A DNA stretch of 16,714 bases from contig JAUPLM010000176.1 in NCBI GenBank assembly GCA_030836965.1, positions 1 to 16,714 of the forward strand, in the 5' to 3' direction. A model generated the notes under the pieces. The model was not told the DNA's origin and made no database searches. It worked only from the letters and a program-made list of their open reading frames with translations. Source of the stretch: Thermodesulfobacteriota bacterium (lineage in GTDB: Bacteria; Desulfobacterota; Desulfobacteria; Desulfobacterales; RPRI01). Each line of letters starts with the position of its first letter. Position 1 is the stretch's first letter. Both the position numbers and the translations under genes were made by a program. Positions 1-6,943 of the stretch are shown in pieces.

Positions 1-288
1 GCGAAGAATAAGTCCAAAAAGAATGAGCATCAGACCCGAGTAAAGGGAAGAGAACATAACGGAATAGGCTAGCGGAAATGCAGCAAAAGTAACTCCGCCG
101 GCTGTAATAAGCCAGACCTCATTTCCGTCCCACAATGGGCCTATGGAATTGATCATCAAACGCTTTTCGGACTCGGTTTTCCCTAAAAAGGGATACAGGA
201 TGCCGATACCGAAATCAAATCCGTCAGTCATAAAATAAACAGCCCAGAGCAAACCCCAGAGTAAAAACCAAATTGTCTGAAGATCCAT
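1..288 (-). CDS. cydB: Cytochrome bd quinol oxidase subunit II, N-terminal part (cut by window edge)
   Basis: This is the first 96 codons of the second subunit of the cytochrome bd quinol:O2 oxidoreductase, an inner-membrane enzyme that reduces O2 to water. The protein begins MDLQTIWFLLWGLLWAVYF and continues with the family signatures DGFDFGIG and GPLWDGNEVWLI, both typical of the CydB N-terminus. The visible part covers the first transmembrane helices. The ATG at 288 has a good ribosome site (TTTGGAGG, 5 bases upstream). The frame stays open to base 1, so the rest of the gene (normally about 340 residues) lies outside the window. It follows cydA in the same direction after a 124-base gap and is probably co-transcribed. 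The assignment is secure; whether the missing part is intact cannot be seen. Confidence 0.96.
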   Translation of the reverse strand, partial: MDLQTIWFLLWGLLWAVYFMTDGFDFGIGILYPFLGKTESEKRLMINSIGPLWDGNEVWLITAGGVTFAAFPLAYSVMFSSLYSGLMLILFGLILR

Positions 289-412
289 TATGCCTCCAAA
301 TAACCTTTAATGTCCGTCTGTTTCCTTGATACTTTACATAACACTATGTTTAACCGGGCCGGGACTGAATAAACACAGCCGGCATGCTGATGAACCTTGC
401 GGGCCGACCGGC

Positions 413-1714
413 TTATAAAACAGGATTCTTTTTAGCATTTTTTATGATCAGATAAAATCCTGCCATCCCCAAAATCCCATAAACAAGTATAAAAGCTATA
501 AGAGAAAGAAGAACCTGTGAAGAAGCAACCGGCGATACCGCGTCTGATGTTTTCATTATGCCATATACTATCCACGGCTGCCTGCCTACTTCCGCCAGTA
601 TCCATCCTAGTTCAGTTGCAATATACGGCAGAGGAATGGAGAAAAACATAATTATTAAATATAAACGGTTCTCAGCAAGCCTGTTTCGTTTAAACCAGCC
701 ATAACCCGTAATAAAAACGAAATAAAGGCCAAGCCCCACCATGCCTTTAAATGCCATGGAAGTAATGAATACCGGAGGTCTTTCATCTTTCGGAAAATCT
801 TTAAGTCCTTTTACTTCCGCATTTATATCTTTATATGCAAGAAAACTTAAAAGACCCGGCATTGCTCCGATTTGTATCATATTTCTTTCATTCTCTTCAT
901 CCGGAAAAGCAAACAGATAAACAGGCGCCCTCCGGGTTGTCTCCCATAAAGATTCCATGGCAGCAAGTTTTGCGGGTTGCTTTTCAGAAACATCAGAACC
1001 GTGAAAATCGCCTTCAATCACGATAAACAGTGAACAAATCAGTCCGAAGAGCAGGGCGGTTTTAAAGGATTTCGAAAAAGATTCCACATTCTGTTTTTTA
1101 AGTATGTGATATGCGCTTACACCCATGATAAAAAAGGAGCTTATTATGTAGGCTGCGCTGATTGTATGAAAAAACTGAAGAAAAGCAAATTTCTGAAACA
1201 CTACTGCGGAGAAATCAGCCAGTTCGGCTCGTCCGTTCCTTATTATATAGCCTACCGGATGCTGCATCCATGAGTTTGCAATAATTATCCATGCGGCAGA
1301 AAGCGTGGAGGCGCCTGCAATAAGCCACATAACTAAAGCGTGAGCTTTCGGTGAGAGTTTTCTCCAACCAAAAACCCAGACGCCTATGAGAGTCGATTCA
1401 AGAAAAAAGGCTGCCGAGGCTTCTATGGCAAGAAGGGCTCCGAAAATATCTCCCACAAAAGCCGAGTAGCGCGCCCAGTTTGTCCCGAACTGGAACTCGA
1501 GGGTTATTCCTGTGACTATTCCAAGGGCAAAATTGATAAGAAACAGCTTTCCCCAGAATTTAGTCATGGAAAGGTATTGCTTGTCACCGGTTCTGGCGTA
1601 CTTTGTTTCCATTATTGCAATAAAAATAGATAGTCCCAGAGTCAACGGAACAAACAGAAAATGGAACATGGTGGCTGTTGCAAACTGCAGGCGTGATAGC
1701 ATTACTAAATCCAT
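413..1714 (-). CDS. cydA: Cytochrome bd quinol oxidase subunit I
   Basis: This 433-residue membrane protein is the haem-bearing and quinol-oxidising subunit of cytochrome bd. Key residues are visible: His18 in LSRLQFATATMFHF, Glu99 and Glu107 in the IEASAAFFLES segment, His183 in QFFHTISAAY, Lys249 and Glu254 in the quinol loop (KLAAMESLWET), Met325 in KGMVGLGLYF and the GRQPW motif at 377-381. These match the haem b595, haem d, haem b558 and quinol-site residues known in E. coli CydA. At 433 residues it is shorter than the E. coli protein (about 520), fitting the short Q-loop class common in anaerobes and Gram-positives. The ATG at 1714 is preceded by AGGAGG. It sits 23 bases after a small zinc-ribbon gene and upstream of cydB. 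In a strict anaerobe such an oxidase is expected to scavenge O2 protectively; that role here is inferred. Confidence 0.97.
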   Translation of the reverse strand: MDLVMLSRLQFATATMFHFLFVPLTLGLSIFIAIMETKYARTGDKQYLSMTKFWGKLFLINFALGIVTGITLEFQFGTNWARYSAFVGDIFGALLAIEASAAFFLESTLIGVWVFGWRKLSPKAHALVMWLIAGASTLSAAWIIIANSWMQHPVGYIIRNGRAELADFSAVVFQKFAFLQFFHTISAAYIISSFFIMGVSAYHILKKQNVESFSKSFKTALLFGLICSLFIVIEGDFHGSDVSEKQPAKLAAMESLWETTRRAPVYLFAFPDEENERNMIQIGAMPGLLSFLAYKDINAEVKGLKDFPKDERPPVFITSMAFKGMVGLGLYFVFITGYGWFKRNRLAENRLYLIIMFFSIPLPYIATELGWILAEVGRQPWIVYGIMKTSDAVSPVASSQVLLSLIAFILVYGILGMAGFYLIIKNAKKNPVL

Positions 1715-1737
1715 GAGCGCCTCCTGATAGCTGATTT

Positions 1738-1923
1738 TTAAGCTTTGCCCTCAAGGGTGCATTGTGTAAAATCGATATCTTTTCCACAGGTATTACATTT
1801 GCGTTTTTTATCAAACTCATCAGAAAAAATTTCGATCTTTTTCCCGCATGAAGGACATTTGCACATAAAGGACTCAAGGTGTTTGAATTGCTGATATCCA
1901 GGACAGTGCTGGGGTGTAGACAT
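1738..1923 (-). CDS. Small zinc-ribbon protein, function unknown
   Basis: This gene encodes a 61-residue soluble protein with seven cysteines. Two pairs form a probable zinc ribbon: CPSC (Cys23, Cys26) and CNTC (Cys43, Cys46). Cys7, Cys21 and Cys55 are additional, the last near the C-terminus in a DFTQC segment. There is no signal peptide or membrane segment. The start at 1923 is supported by a strong GGAGGAG ribosome site. It lies between flavodoxin (32-base gap) and cydA (23-base gap) and is almost certainly part of the same transcript, so a role in redox handling, metal binding or oxidase assembly is possible. I do not recognise a named family. The CxxC pairs alone do not separate a structural zinc site from a redox iron site. 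Confidence 0.8.
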   Translation of the reverse strand: MSTPQHCPGYQQFKHLESFMCKCPSCGKKIEIFSDEFDKKRKCNTCGKDIDFTQCTLEGKA

Positions 1924-1955
1924 AGTCTCCTCCGTATTATTAAAGATTAAAATTC

Positions 1956-2393
1956 TTACAGGCCGAGTTTTTTTGCCAATTCGCGGCCGTAATCCTGTGC
2001 CATCTTTATTCCGCCGCCCAGAGAGCTTGATTTTAACCTCAGAGAGCTGTTTACCATATCCATCTTATAAACATTTTTCATGGTATCGAAGATACGGTCC
2101 GGCGCTTCGCCGCTCCATCCGAAAGCACCGAAAGAGCCGCCCGCTTTTCCTGCAAGACCGGCTTTTTCGGCAAGAAACAGAAAGGTTTTCATGCCCTGCA
2201 TCATCTCCCCATGATATGTAGCCGATCCGAACACATATGCATCATACCCGTTAAGAGCGCTTTCGCTTTTTATTTCATTGGCATTGACAACAGAAACATC
2301 GGCGCCTGAAAAACGGAGACCTTCACTAATCAGTTCGGCTATTTGTCTGGTTTCACCCGTTCTTGTTGCAAAAACAATAAGCGCTTTCGACAT
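1956..2393 (-). CDS. Flavodoxin, similar to the C-terminal domain of flavodiiron proteins
   Basis: This gene encodes a 145-residue FMN-binding electron carrier. The phosphate-binding loop is clear near the N-terminus (MSKALIVFATRTGETRQIAE), followed by the GSATYHGEMM and FGAFGWSGEAPDRI segments that shape the flavin site. The last two resemble the flavodoxin domain of flavodiiron O2/NO reductases (FprA type), but no metallo-beta-lactamase diiron domain is attached. The frame could be extended to 2477, but the ATG at 2393 has an AAGAGGT ribosome site and the protein from there has the normal flavodoxin length; the extra 28 residues look like spacer. It lies 126 bases downstream of the rubredoxin-like gene in a co-directional block with superoxide reductase and cydAB, so electron delivery within that defence system is a reasonable inference. 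Confidence 0.9.
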   Translation of the reverse strand: MSKALIVFATRTGETRQIAELISEGLRFSGADVSVVNANEIKSESALNGYDAYVFGSATYHGEMMQGMKTFLFLAEKAGLAGKAGGSFGAFGWSGEAPDRIFDTMKNVYKMDMVNSSLRLKSSSLGGGIKMAQDYGRELAKKLGL

Positions 2394-2519
2394 GAAAAAT
2401 ACCTCTTTTATAAACCTTCGCACAACATATTTCCATGTACCATGCCTGGATTTTGGACGGTTCCTATAAGTCCCCATACCATGACACGGTTAAGGCGAGT
2501 CCGTCAAAGTGTTCCGCTA

Positions 2520-2675
2520 TTATTTAATTCTCGGATCAATTCCTTCAATTATACAATCCGGGGTATAGCATGTGTTATCGAGAAATTCACACTTTTCCCT
2601 GCACGACGGACATTGATCCGGCGGCGCTTCGGCTTCTAGCGTATAACCGCAATTCTTACATTTCCAGCTTGACAT
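2520..2675 (-). CDS. Rubredoxin-like protein with three extra cysteines
   Basis: This gene encodes a 51-residue protein with a rubredoxin-like iron site: CKNCGY (Cys6, Cys9) and CPSC (Cys22, Cys25), separated by the usual APPDQ turn. The second half differs from ordinary rubredoxin. It has Cys29, Cys36 and Cys41 (pattern C-x6-C-x4-C, in CYTPDC), giving seven cysteines, and the spacing between the two CxxC knuckles is shorter than in classical rubredoxin. The frame could run up to 2747, but that would overlap the desulfoferrodoxin end; the ATG at 2675 has a good AAAGGGGG ribosome site. It begins 13 bases after the desulfoferrodoxin stop, so the two are surely co-transcribed. Rubredoxins are known electron donors to superoxide reductases; that this variant does so is inferred. 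Confidence 0.85.
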   Translation of the reverse strand: MSSWKCKNCGYTLEAEAPPDQCPSCREKCEFLDNTCYTPDCIIEGIDPRIK

Positions 2676-2688
2676 AATGTTACCCCCT

Positions 2689-3063
2689 TTAAGCTTTCCA
2701 CAGCCCATGAATGTTGCAATATTCGCGAGCGGTAACCTCCTTGGCATCTACAGTAAAAAAGGCTTCAGGAGCCTGCCCCGGATTCAAAAACTGACGGTAA
2801 GCCTTTCCGTCTGCAATTAATTCGATCCACTCTATATAATGTTTTTCTTCCATGGGATGGGCAACGCTTCCGACTTTGACCTTAATTCCTCCTGATATTT
2901 TTTCCAGCACAGGAACATGCTTTTCTTTTGAAGCATCAACGGTGTTTTCAATCATAAGTTTCATGGGTTTTCCGCAACATACAAGCTGCCCTATGCCCCC
3001 GTCCAAAACCTCCACGATATTCCCGCATACTTCACATTTATAAATTTCAAGTCTTTTTGCCAT
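2689..3063 (-). CDS. dfx: Desulfoferrodoxin (two-iron superoxide reductase)
   Basis: This 124-residue protein reduces superoxide to hydrogen peroxide without making O2, an anaerobe-type defence in the cytoplasm. The N-terminal desulforedoxin-like domain has the Fe(SCys)4 ligands Cys10, Cys13, Cys29 and Cys30. The catalytic domain has His49 (in EKHVPV), His69 and His75 (in [11 protein letters not shown]), and Cys116 with His119 (in [10 protein letters not shown]). These positions coincide with the ligand numbering known for the Desulfovibrio enzyme, and Glu47/Lys48 next to the active site are also present. The ATG at 3063 follows an AAAGGAG site. It is the first gene of the leftward block leading through rubredoxin-like, flavodoxin and zinc-ribbon genes to cydAB. 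Its promoter must lie in the AT-rich region to the right. The identification is essentially certain. Confidence 0.98.
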   Translation of the reverse strand: MAKRLEIYKCEVCGNIVEVLDGGIGQLVCCGKPMKLMIENTVDASKEKHVPVLEKISGGIKVKVGSVAHPMEEKHYIEWIELIADGKAYRQFLNPGQAPEAFFTVDAKEVTAREYCNIHGLWKA

Positions 3064-3583
3064 GTTAGCTCCTTTCCATATAGATATGATGTTATTGTTA
3101 AGATGTGTTTATGGATTTAGTTTAAACAGCTCAAAAATAAATAATTACCTCCAAGCAGTTAAAAATGTTCTTTTGGATGAGCGCATGCAGGGAATGATTA
3201 AGAAGCTTCTTTTCCGGCTATTTTGCCATAAGTTTGTGCCTTATATCGGCCTCAATTATTATCCTCCGTAAATTGGTAATGATCAATTACATTTCTGATA
3301 ATAATTCCTCTTAATTTCTTTGCAAGCAATTTTTTGAAAAATGGGTCTTACAGAAATTAATTCGGCAAAAGAGAATGCTGCATATCCCAAAAAATTTGAA
3401 ATTGTTCGGGTTAGGTACTAAACAGTTATCTTTTCGTGTTAAAAAACATTTTATAATTTCTCTTTACTTTGTATCATGAAGGTAATTATATTGCAATAAA
3501 TTGTGATTTTCCGGATGGTCAGTAAGTTTGTTAAGATAAAGAATATACTCTGGTAATATGTTATATTATTAAAGGAGGATGCC
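3064..3583. promoter_or_regulatory. AT-rich divergent regulatory region between dfx and the diiron-protein gene
   Basis: This 520-base stretch has no convincing gene. It separates the leftward dfx block from the rightward diiron gene and must hold both promoters. Directly visible are the inverted repeat GTAAT-5-ATTAC at 3276-3290, a Fur/PerR-like half (GATAATAATT) just after it at 3297-3306, the 10-base palindrome TATTGCAATA at 3489-3498, and an inverted repeat at 3554-3568 listed separately. AT-richness makes chance repeats likely, so none is assigned to a regulator. A plus-strand frame at 3062-3271 has no ribosome site and a composition unlike a protein. Confidence 0.55.
3554..3568 (+). promoter_or_regulatory. 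Inverted repeat at the diiron-gene promoter/leader
   Basis: TAATAT-GTT-ATATTA is a perfect 6-base inverted repeat with a 3-base centre. It ends two bases before the AAAGGAGG ribosome site of the diiron gene at 3584. A protein bound here would block RNA polymerase or the ribosome site region. It contains TAATAT and TATATT hexamers that could themselves be the -10 element. It does not match the PerR consensus well. Chance is possible in such AT-rich DNA. Confidence 0.3.
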
Positions 3584-4045
3584 ATGAGCTTCGGATCATT
3601 TGAGGAACTTGTAAATTATGCAATTGAAAAAGAAAAGGAAGCCGCTTCATTCTATGAGGAGGTTGCCGGCCAGGAAATTTTTTCAGGTTCGAAAGATATG
3701 CTTAATGATTTTGCCAAAGAAGAAAGAAAGCACCAGAAAATGCTTGAAGGCATATTATCTGATAAGGGAAAGCTTTCTGAATACAAGCTTGAATGGATTC
3801 CGGATATGAAACGGAGCAATTACCTGGTTGAAATGAAATATCAAAAGGGTATGCATTACAGGGATATATTGCTGATTGCCATGAAGCGTGAAGAAAAAGC
3901 CCTCGCATTTTATAATGATGCGGCTCGTGAAAACAATAACAAGGATCAAGTTAAGATATTCAGAATTCTAGCCCAGGAGGAAGCCAAGCATAAACTCGGG
4001 CTTGAAAAATTATATGATGACTATATGGCAAAACAGGGAGATTAA
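3584..4045 (+). CDS. Rubrerythrin-like diiron (ferritin-like) protein without rubredoxin domain
   Basis: This 153-residue, all-helical protein has two matching halves. Each half carries an EAxxFY/EKAxxFY helix followed by an ExxH helix: Glu19 with Glu47-x-x-His50 (EERKH), and Glu104 with Glu133-x-x-His136 (EEAKH). These six residues are the standard bridging and terminal ligands of a ferritin-like diiron centre, as in rubrerythrin. There is no C-terminal CxxC rubredoxin domain, so it must take electrons from a separate carrier if it is a peroxidase; a rubredoxin-like protein is encoded divergently nearby. The ATG at 3584 has a strong AAAGGAGG site. Its stop lies 4 bases from the convergent copA stop. 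Likely roles are peroxide reduction or iron handling; the sequence does not decide between them. Confidence 0.9.
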   Translation: MSFGSFEELVNYAIEKEKEAASFYEEVAGQEIFSGSKDMLNDFAKEERKHQKMLEGILSDKGKLSEYKLEWIPDMKRSNYLVEMKYQKGMHYRDILLIAMKREEKALAFYNDAARENNNKDQVKIFRILAQEEAKHKLGLEKLYDDYMAKQGD

Positions 4046-4049
4046 GCAC

Positions 4050-6497
4050 CTATTCTATCCCGGCGCGCTGAAGACGCAGACTGTTCCCCACTACTGAAAT
4101 ACTGCTGAAAGCCATTGCGCCCGCTGCTAGTATCGGATGCAGCTGACGCAAGAAACCAGGAAAGAAATCAAACGGCTGCAGGATTCCGGCTGCAACCGGG
4201 ATAAGTATTATATTGTAAAAAAAAGCCCAGAAGAGATTCTGTTTTATTGTCCTCATTGTGGCCCTGCTCAGCTTTACGGCCTTTGGCACCCCAAGCAGAT
4301 TTCCACCTGAAAGTATAATGTCAGCCGTTTCAATAGCAACATCCGTGCCTGTTCCTATGGCGATTCCTATATCGGCCTGGGCAAGGGCAGGCGCGTCGTT
4401 GATACCGTCTCCAACCATGCCCACCATCTTTCTCTCTTCCTGAAGCTCTTTTACTTTAAGGGATTTTTCATCCGGTTTAACTTCGGCAAAAACCTTGTGT
4501 ATATTTACATTTGATGCGATTGTTTCCGCTGTCATGAGATTGTCGCCGGTGAGCATAATCACATCTATATTCTGCTCCTGTAGTTGCCTGACCGCTTCAG
4601 CGGACTCTGTCTTAACCTGGTCCGCCGCGGATATCAATCCGAATAATTCACTTCCCACAGCAACCAGCATAACTGTTTTACTCTCCGACTGAAGCTGGCG
4701 GATTTTATCTTCTGCCTTTTCAATGTTCACTCCCAGAGTTTTAAACCACCCGGGTTTACCCACCATGGCGATTTTTCCATTAATGCCTGCCTCCACCCCG
4801 AGGCCTCCCAGTGCCCTGAATCCTTTCGGCTCATAGAGTTCAATCCCTCTCTGCTTTGCTTCGTTGACAATTGCTTTTCCTATTGGATGTTCGGATCCTT
4901 TTTCAACTGATGCTGCTATTTGAAGCAGCTCTTTATCGCTTTTGCACGCATATTCAAAAGTCAGTATATCTGTAACTGCGGGTTTTCCTGTTGTTATGGT
5001 TCCTGTCTTGTCTAAAACGACAGTATCAAGCATTGAAGCCATCTCAAGCGCTTTGCTGTTTTTAAAGAGAATTCCGTTTTCAGCCCCCTTTCCGGTTCCG
5101 GCCATTATTGCCGTCGGTGTCGCAAGTCCAAGGGCGCAGGGGCAGGCAATAACAAGCACGGCCACAAACCTTATCATCGCCGGTATGAAATCGCCCCCGG
5201 CCCACCACCATATTACAAAGGTTATCAATGCTGATACGAGTACAAAAGGGACAAAAACTGCTGCAACACGGTCTGCAACAGCCTGAATCGGCGCCTTGCT
5301 GCCCTGCGCTTCCTGCACAAGACGTATTATCTGGGACAGAGCTGTTTCCTTTCCGACTCTTGTCGCCCTGAACTTCAGCAAACCTTCAACATTGATTGTT
5401 CCTCCTGTAACCATGCTGCCATTGAGCTTGTCTACCGGCATCGGTTCGCCGGTAAGCATCGATTCATCAACAGACGAAGCACCCTCCGTTACAATACCGT
5501 CAACCGGAATTTTTTCTCCGGGTCTTACAACAAGAGTATCTCCTGCTTTAACTGCGGCCAGCGAAATTATCTTTTCCTCTCCATCCGCGAGTATTGTTGC
5601 GGTTTTAGGTGAAAGCCCCATCAGTTTTCTTATAGCTCCGCCGGTTTTACCCTTTGTACGTGATTCGAGCATTTTACCCAGTTTTATAAGAGTGATAATT
5701 ACGGCGGATGTTTCAAAATAGACATGTCCGTTGGGAACAGGAAAGATGAGAGCCGAGAACGAATAGAAGTAAGCAACAGATGACCCCATTGCCACAAGCA
5801 CATCCATGTTCGCGCTTTTATTTTTAAGGCTTTTGTATCCACCCACATAATAGTCCCACCCGGTGTAAAACTGAACCGGAGTCGCAAGAGCAAAAAAGAA
5901 CCAGTTTACCCACGAGGCATGGCTCCACATCCCGATCAGATGAAAATCCCGCGCCATGCTTATAATAAAAAGAGGGATTGTAAAAAGAAGCCCTGTAAAA
6001 AATTTCATTGTCTGGTTTTTTATTTCGGCATTGCGGGCTTCTAGTTCATAGTCTTTTTCATCGGATGATATATCAGGAAGTATTGATCCGTAGCCGGCCT
6101 TTTTTATTGAAGAGATAATATCTTCGACAGAAGATATGGTGGAAATATATTCAACAATAACATGTTCCGTAGCAAAATTTACGTCAGCCTTCAGGACTCC
6201 CGGAACTTTTCGGTTTAAGGCCCGTTCAATGTTCATAGCACAGTTAGCGCACGTCATCCCTGTGACCGGAAGTTCTATTTTGCTTGTAATAACCCTGTAA
6301 CCGAGACTGTTGATCTTGTCTGTAATATCCCTTAATGATAACTTTTCGTTTTCATATGTTACCGAAACCTGCTCGGAAGCAAAACTTACCGACACATCTT
6401 TTATGCCAATTGTTTTTTTTAATCCTCTTTCGATGTTAGCTGCACAGTTTGCGCAGGTCATCCCGGCAACAGGCAAAACAAGCTTCTGCTCTGGCAT
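4050..6497 (-). CDS. copA: Copper-exporting P1B-type ATPase CopA
   Basis: This 815-residue integral membrane pump uses ATP to export Cu+ from the cytoplasm. In order it has two N-terminal metal-binding domains (GMTCANC at Cys15/Cys18 and Cys83/Cys86), the TGEP actuator motif near 349, the intramembrane CPC at 452-454, the phosphorylated Asp496 in DKTGT, the SEHP motif with His537, the GDGIND hinge at 696-701, and the last membrane helices with YN at 761-762 and the MAFSS segment near 795-799. The CPC, YN and MxxSS set is the signature of the Cu+-specific P1B-1 group. The ATG at 6497 has a modest AAGGA site about 10 bases upstream. It follows a CopZ-like gene in the same direction after a 184-base spacer full of inverted repeats. 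A homologue for silver cannot be excluded, since the same group handles both ions. Confidence 0.97.
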   Translation of the reverse strand: MPEQKLVLPVAGMTCANCAANIERGLKKTIGIKDVSVSFASEQVSVTYENEKLSLRDITDKINSLGYRVITSKIELPVTGMTCANCAMNIERALNRKVPGVLKADVNFATEHVIVEYISTISSVEDIISSIKKAGYGSILPDISSDEKDYELEARNAEIKNQTMKFFTGLLFTIPLFIISMARDFHLIGMWSHASWVNWFFFALATPVQFYTGWDYYVGGYKSLKNKSANMDVLVAMGSSVAYFYSFSALIFPVPNGHVYFETSAVIITLIKLGKMLESRTKGKTGGAIRKLMGLSPKTATILADGEEKIISLAAVKAGDTLVVRPGEKIPVDGIVTEGASSVDESMLTGEPMPVDKLNGSMVTGGTINVEGLLKFRATRVGKETALSQIIRLVQEAQGSKAPIQAVADRVAAVFVPFVLVSALITFVIWWWAGGDFIPAMIRFVAVLVIACPCALGLATPTAIMAGTGKGAENGILFKNSKALEMASMLDTVVLDKTGTITTGKPAVTDILTFEYACKSDKELLQIAASVEKGSEHPIGKAIVNEAKQRGIELYEPKGFRALGGLGVEAGINGKIAMVGKPGWFKTLGVNIEKAEDKIRQLQSESKTVMLVAVGSELFGLISAADQVKTESAEAVRQLQEQNIDVIMLTGDNLMTAETIASNVNIHKVFAEVKPDEKSLKVKELQEERKMVGMVGDGINDAPALAQADIGIAIGTGTDVAIETADIILSGGNLLGVPKAVKLSRATMRTIKQNLFWAFFYNIILIPVAAGILQPFDFFPGFLRQLHPILAAGAMAFSSISVVGNSLRLQRAGIE

Positions 6498-6520
6498 AAC
6501 ATTTATGTCCTTATGTTGAA

Positions 6521-6554
6521 CCGAAACAGCTATCGCGTTTACGGCTGTTTTCGG
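6521..6554 (-). promoter_or_regulatory. Inverted repeat (potential RNA hairpin) in the copA leader
   Basis: CCGAAACAGC at 6521-6530 pairs with GCTGTTTTCGG at 6544-6554, giving a ten-pair stem with a single-base bulge and a 13-base loop. On the copA transcript the stem would end about 9 bases before the AAGGA ribosome site. It could be a leader hairpin, a protein operator, or a weak terminator of upstream transcription; there is no U-run directly after it, which argues against the last. Its sequence does not match the CueR or CsoR operator patterns known to me. Confidence 0.4.
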
Positions 6555-6592
6555 CGGGGTTAGCGAACGAAATAAAAAATGGACTCTGATCT

Positions 6593-6604
6593 ATACGGCC
6601 GTAT
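6593..6604. promoter_or_regulatory. Perfect 12-base palindrome between copZ-like gene and copA
   Basis: ATACGGCCGTAT is a perfect two-fold palindrome in the spacer, about 95 bases upstream of copA. Beside it, CCGGC at 6611-6615 and GCCGG at 6624-6628 form a second inverted repeat with an 8-base loop, so two symmetric elements lie back to back. An operator for a dimeric copper regulator is one explanation; an RNA structure between the two cistrons is another. Chance cannot be excluded. Confidence 0.35.
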
Positions 6605-6681
6605 CCGCCTCCGGCGTACTACTGCCGGCAGAGGAGAATACAATAACTATATTAACCGCCTCAGTGAAAAATCACAAAGTA

Positions 6682-6885
6682 TCACTGTGCCGGATAGTTG
6701 ATCTGCTTTAAAGTGTTTAATATTTTATCGAGTGTTGCGGGCATCTCCCATTCCACTGTTATGGTTTTGCTTTGGGGATCGCCTTCAACCTTTTTTACGC
6801 CAGCAAGTTCAGATAATTCGTTTTTTATAGCCAATACACAGTGGCTGCATGATATGGCCGGTATGATGAAATTCTTTTTTTCCAT
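6682..6885 (-). CDS. copZ: CopZ-like heavy-metal-associated copper chaperone
   Basis: This 67-residue single HMA domain (ferredoxin-like fold) binds one Cu+ and would pass it to the CopA metal-binding domains. The metal loop is AISCSHC, with Cys13 and Cys16, followed by the usual helix and strands ending in KQINYPAQ. The loop has Ile at the position usually occupied by Met and a Ser-His pair between the cysteines; this is a variation rather than a loss. The ATG at 6885 has a clear GGAGG ribosome site. It lies 58 bases after the histidine kinase gene and 184 bases before copA, all in one direction. The copper role is inferred from the neighbouring copA; HMA domains of other metals look alike, so the symbol is provisional. 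Confidence 0.85.
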   Translation of the reverse strand: MEKKNFIIPAISCSHCVLAIKNELSELAGVKKVEGDPQSKTITVEWEMPATLDKILNTLKQINYPAQ

Positions 6886-6906
6886 ATGTTACCTCCGTGT
6901 CTAATA

Positions 6907-6935
6907 TTTAAATCGAAACAGCAAACGCATTCCAA
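6907..6935 (-). promoter_or_regulatory. Possible sigma-70-like promoter for the copZ-like gene
   Basis: On the minus strand, TTGGAA (6930-6935) and TTTAAA (6907-6912) are separated by 17 bases, each matching four of six consensus positions. The -10 ends 22 bases before the ATG at 6885. This would let copZ-copA be transcribed separately from the kinase gene that ends at 6944. The evidence is sequence resemblance only. Confidence 0.25.
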
Positions 6936-6943
6936 GTATAAAA

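Noticed and set aside
377..413. AGCCGG/CCGGCT inverted repeat at the end of cydA as a terminator
   Set aside because: The loop is 25 bases, there is no T-run after it, and cydB follows in the same direction, so termination here is not supported.
1584..1877. 97-codon minus-strand frame overlapping cydA and the zinc-ribbon gene
   Set aside because: It is out of frame with both supported genes, has no ribosome site and no motif.
3062..3271. 69-codon plus-strand frame upstream of the diiron gene
   Set aside because: It has no ribosome site, overlaps the dfx start and has no recognisable composition or motif.
5296..5721. 141-codon plus-strand frame inside copA
   Set aside because: It is antisense to the well-supported ATPase, rich in Ser/Pro/Ile as expected from a mirrored coding frame, and has no domain.
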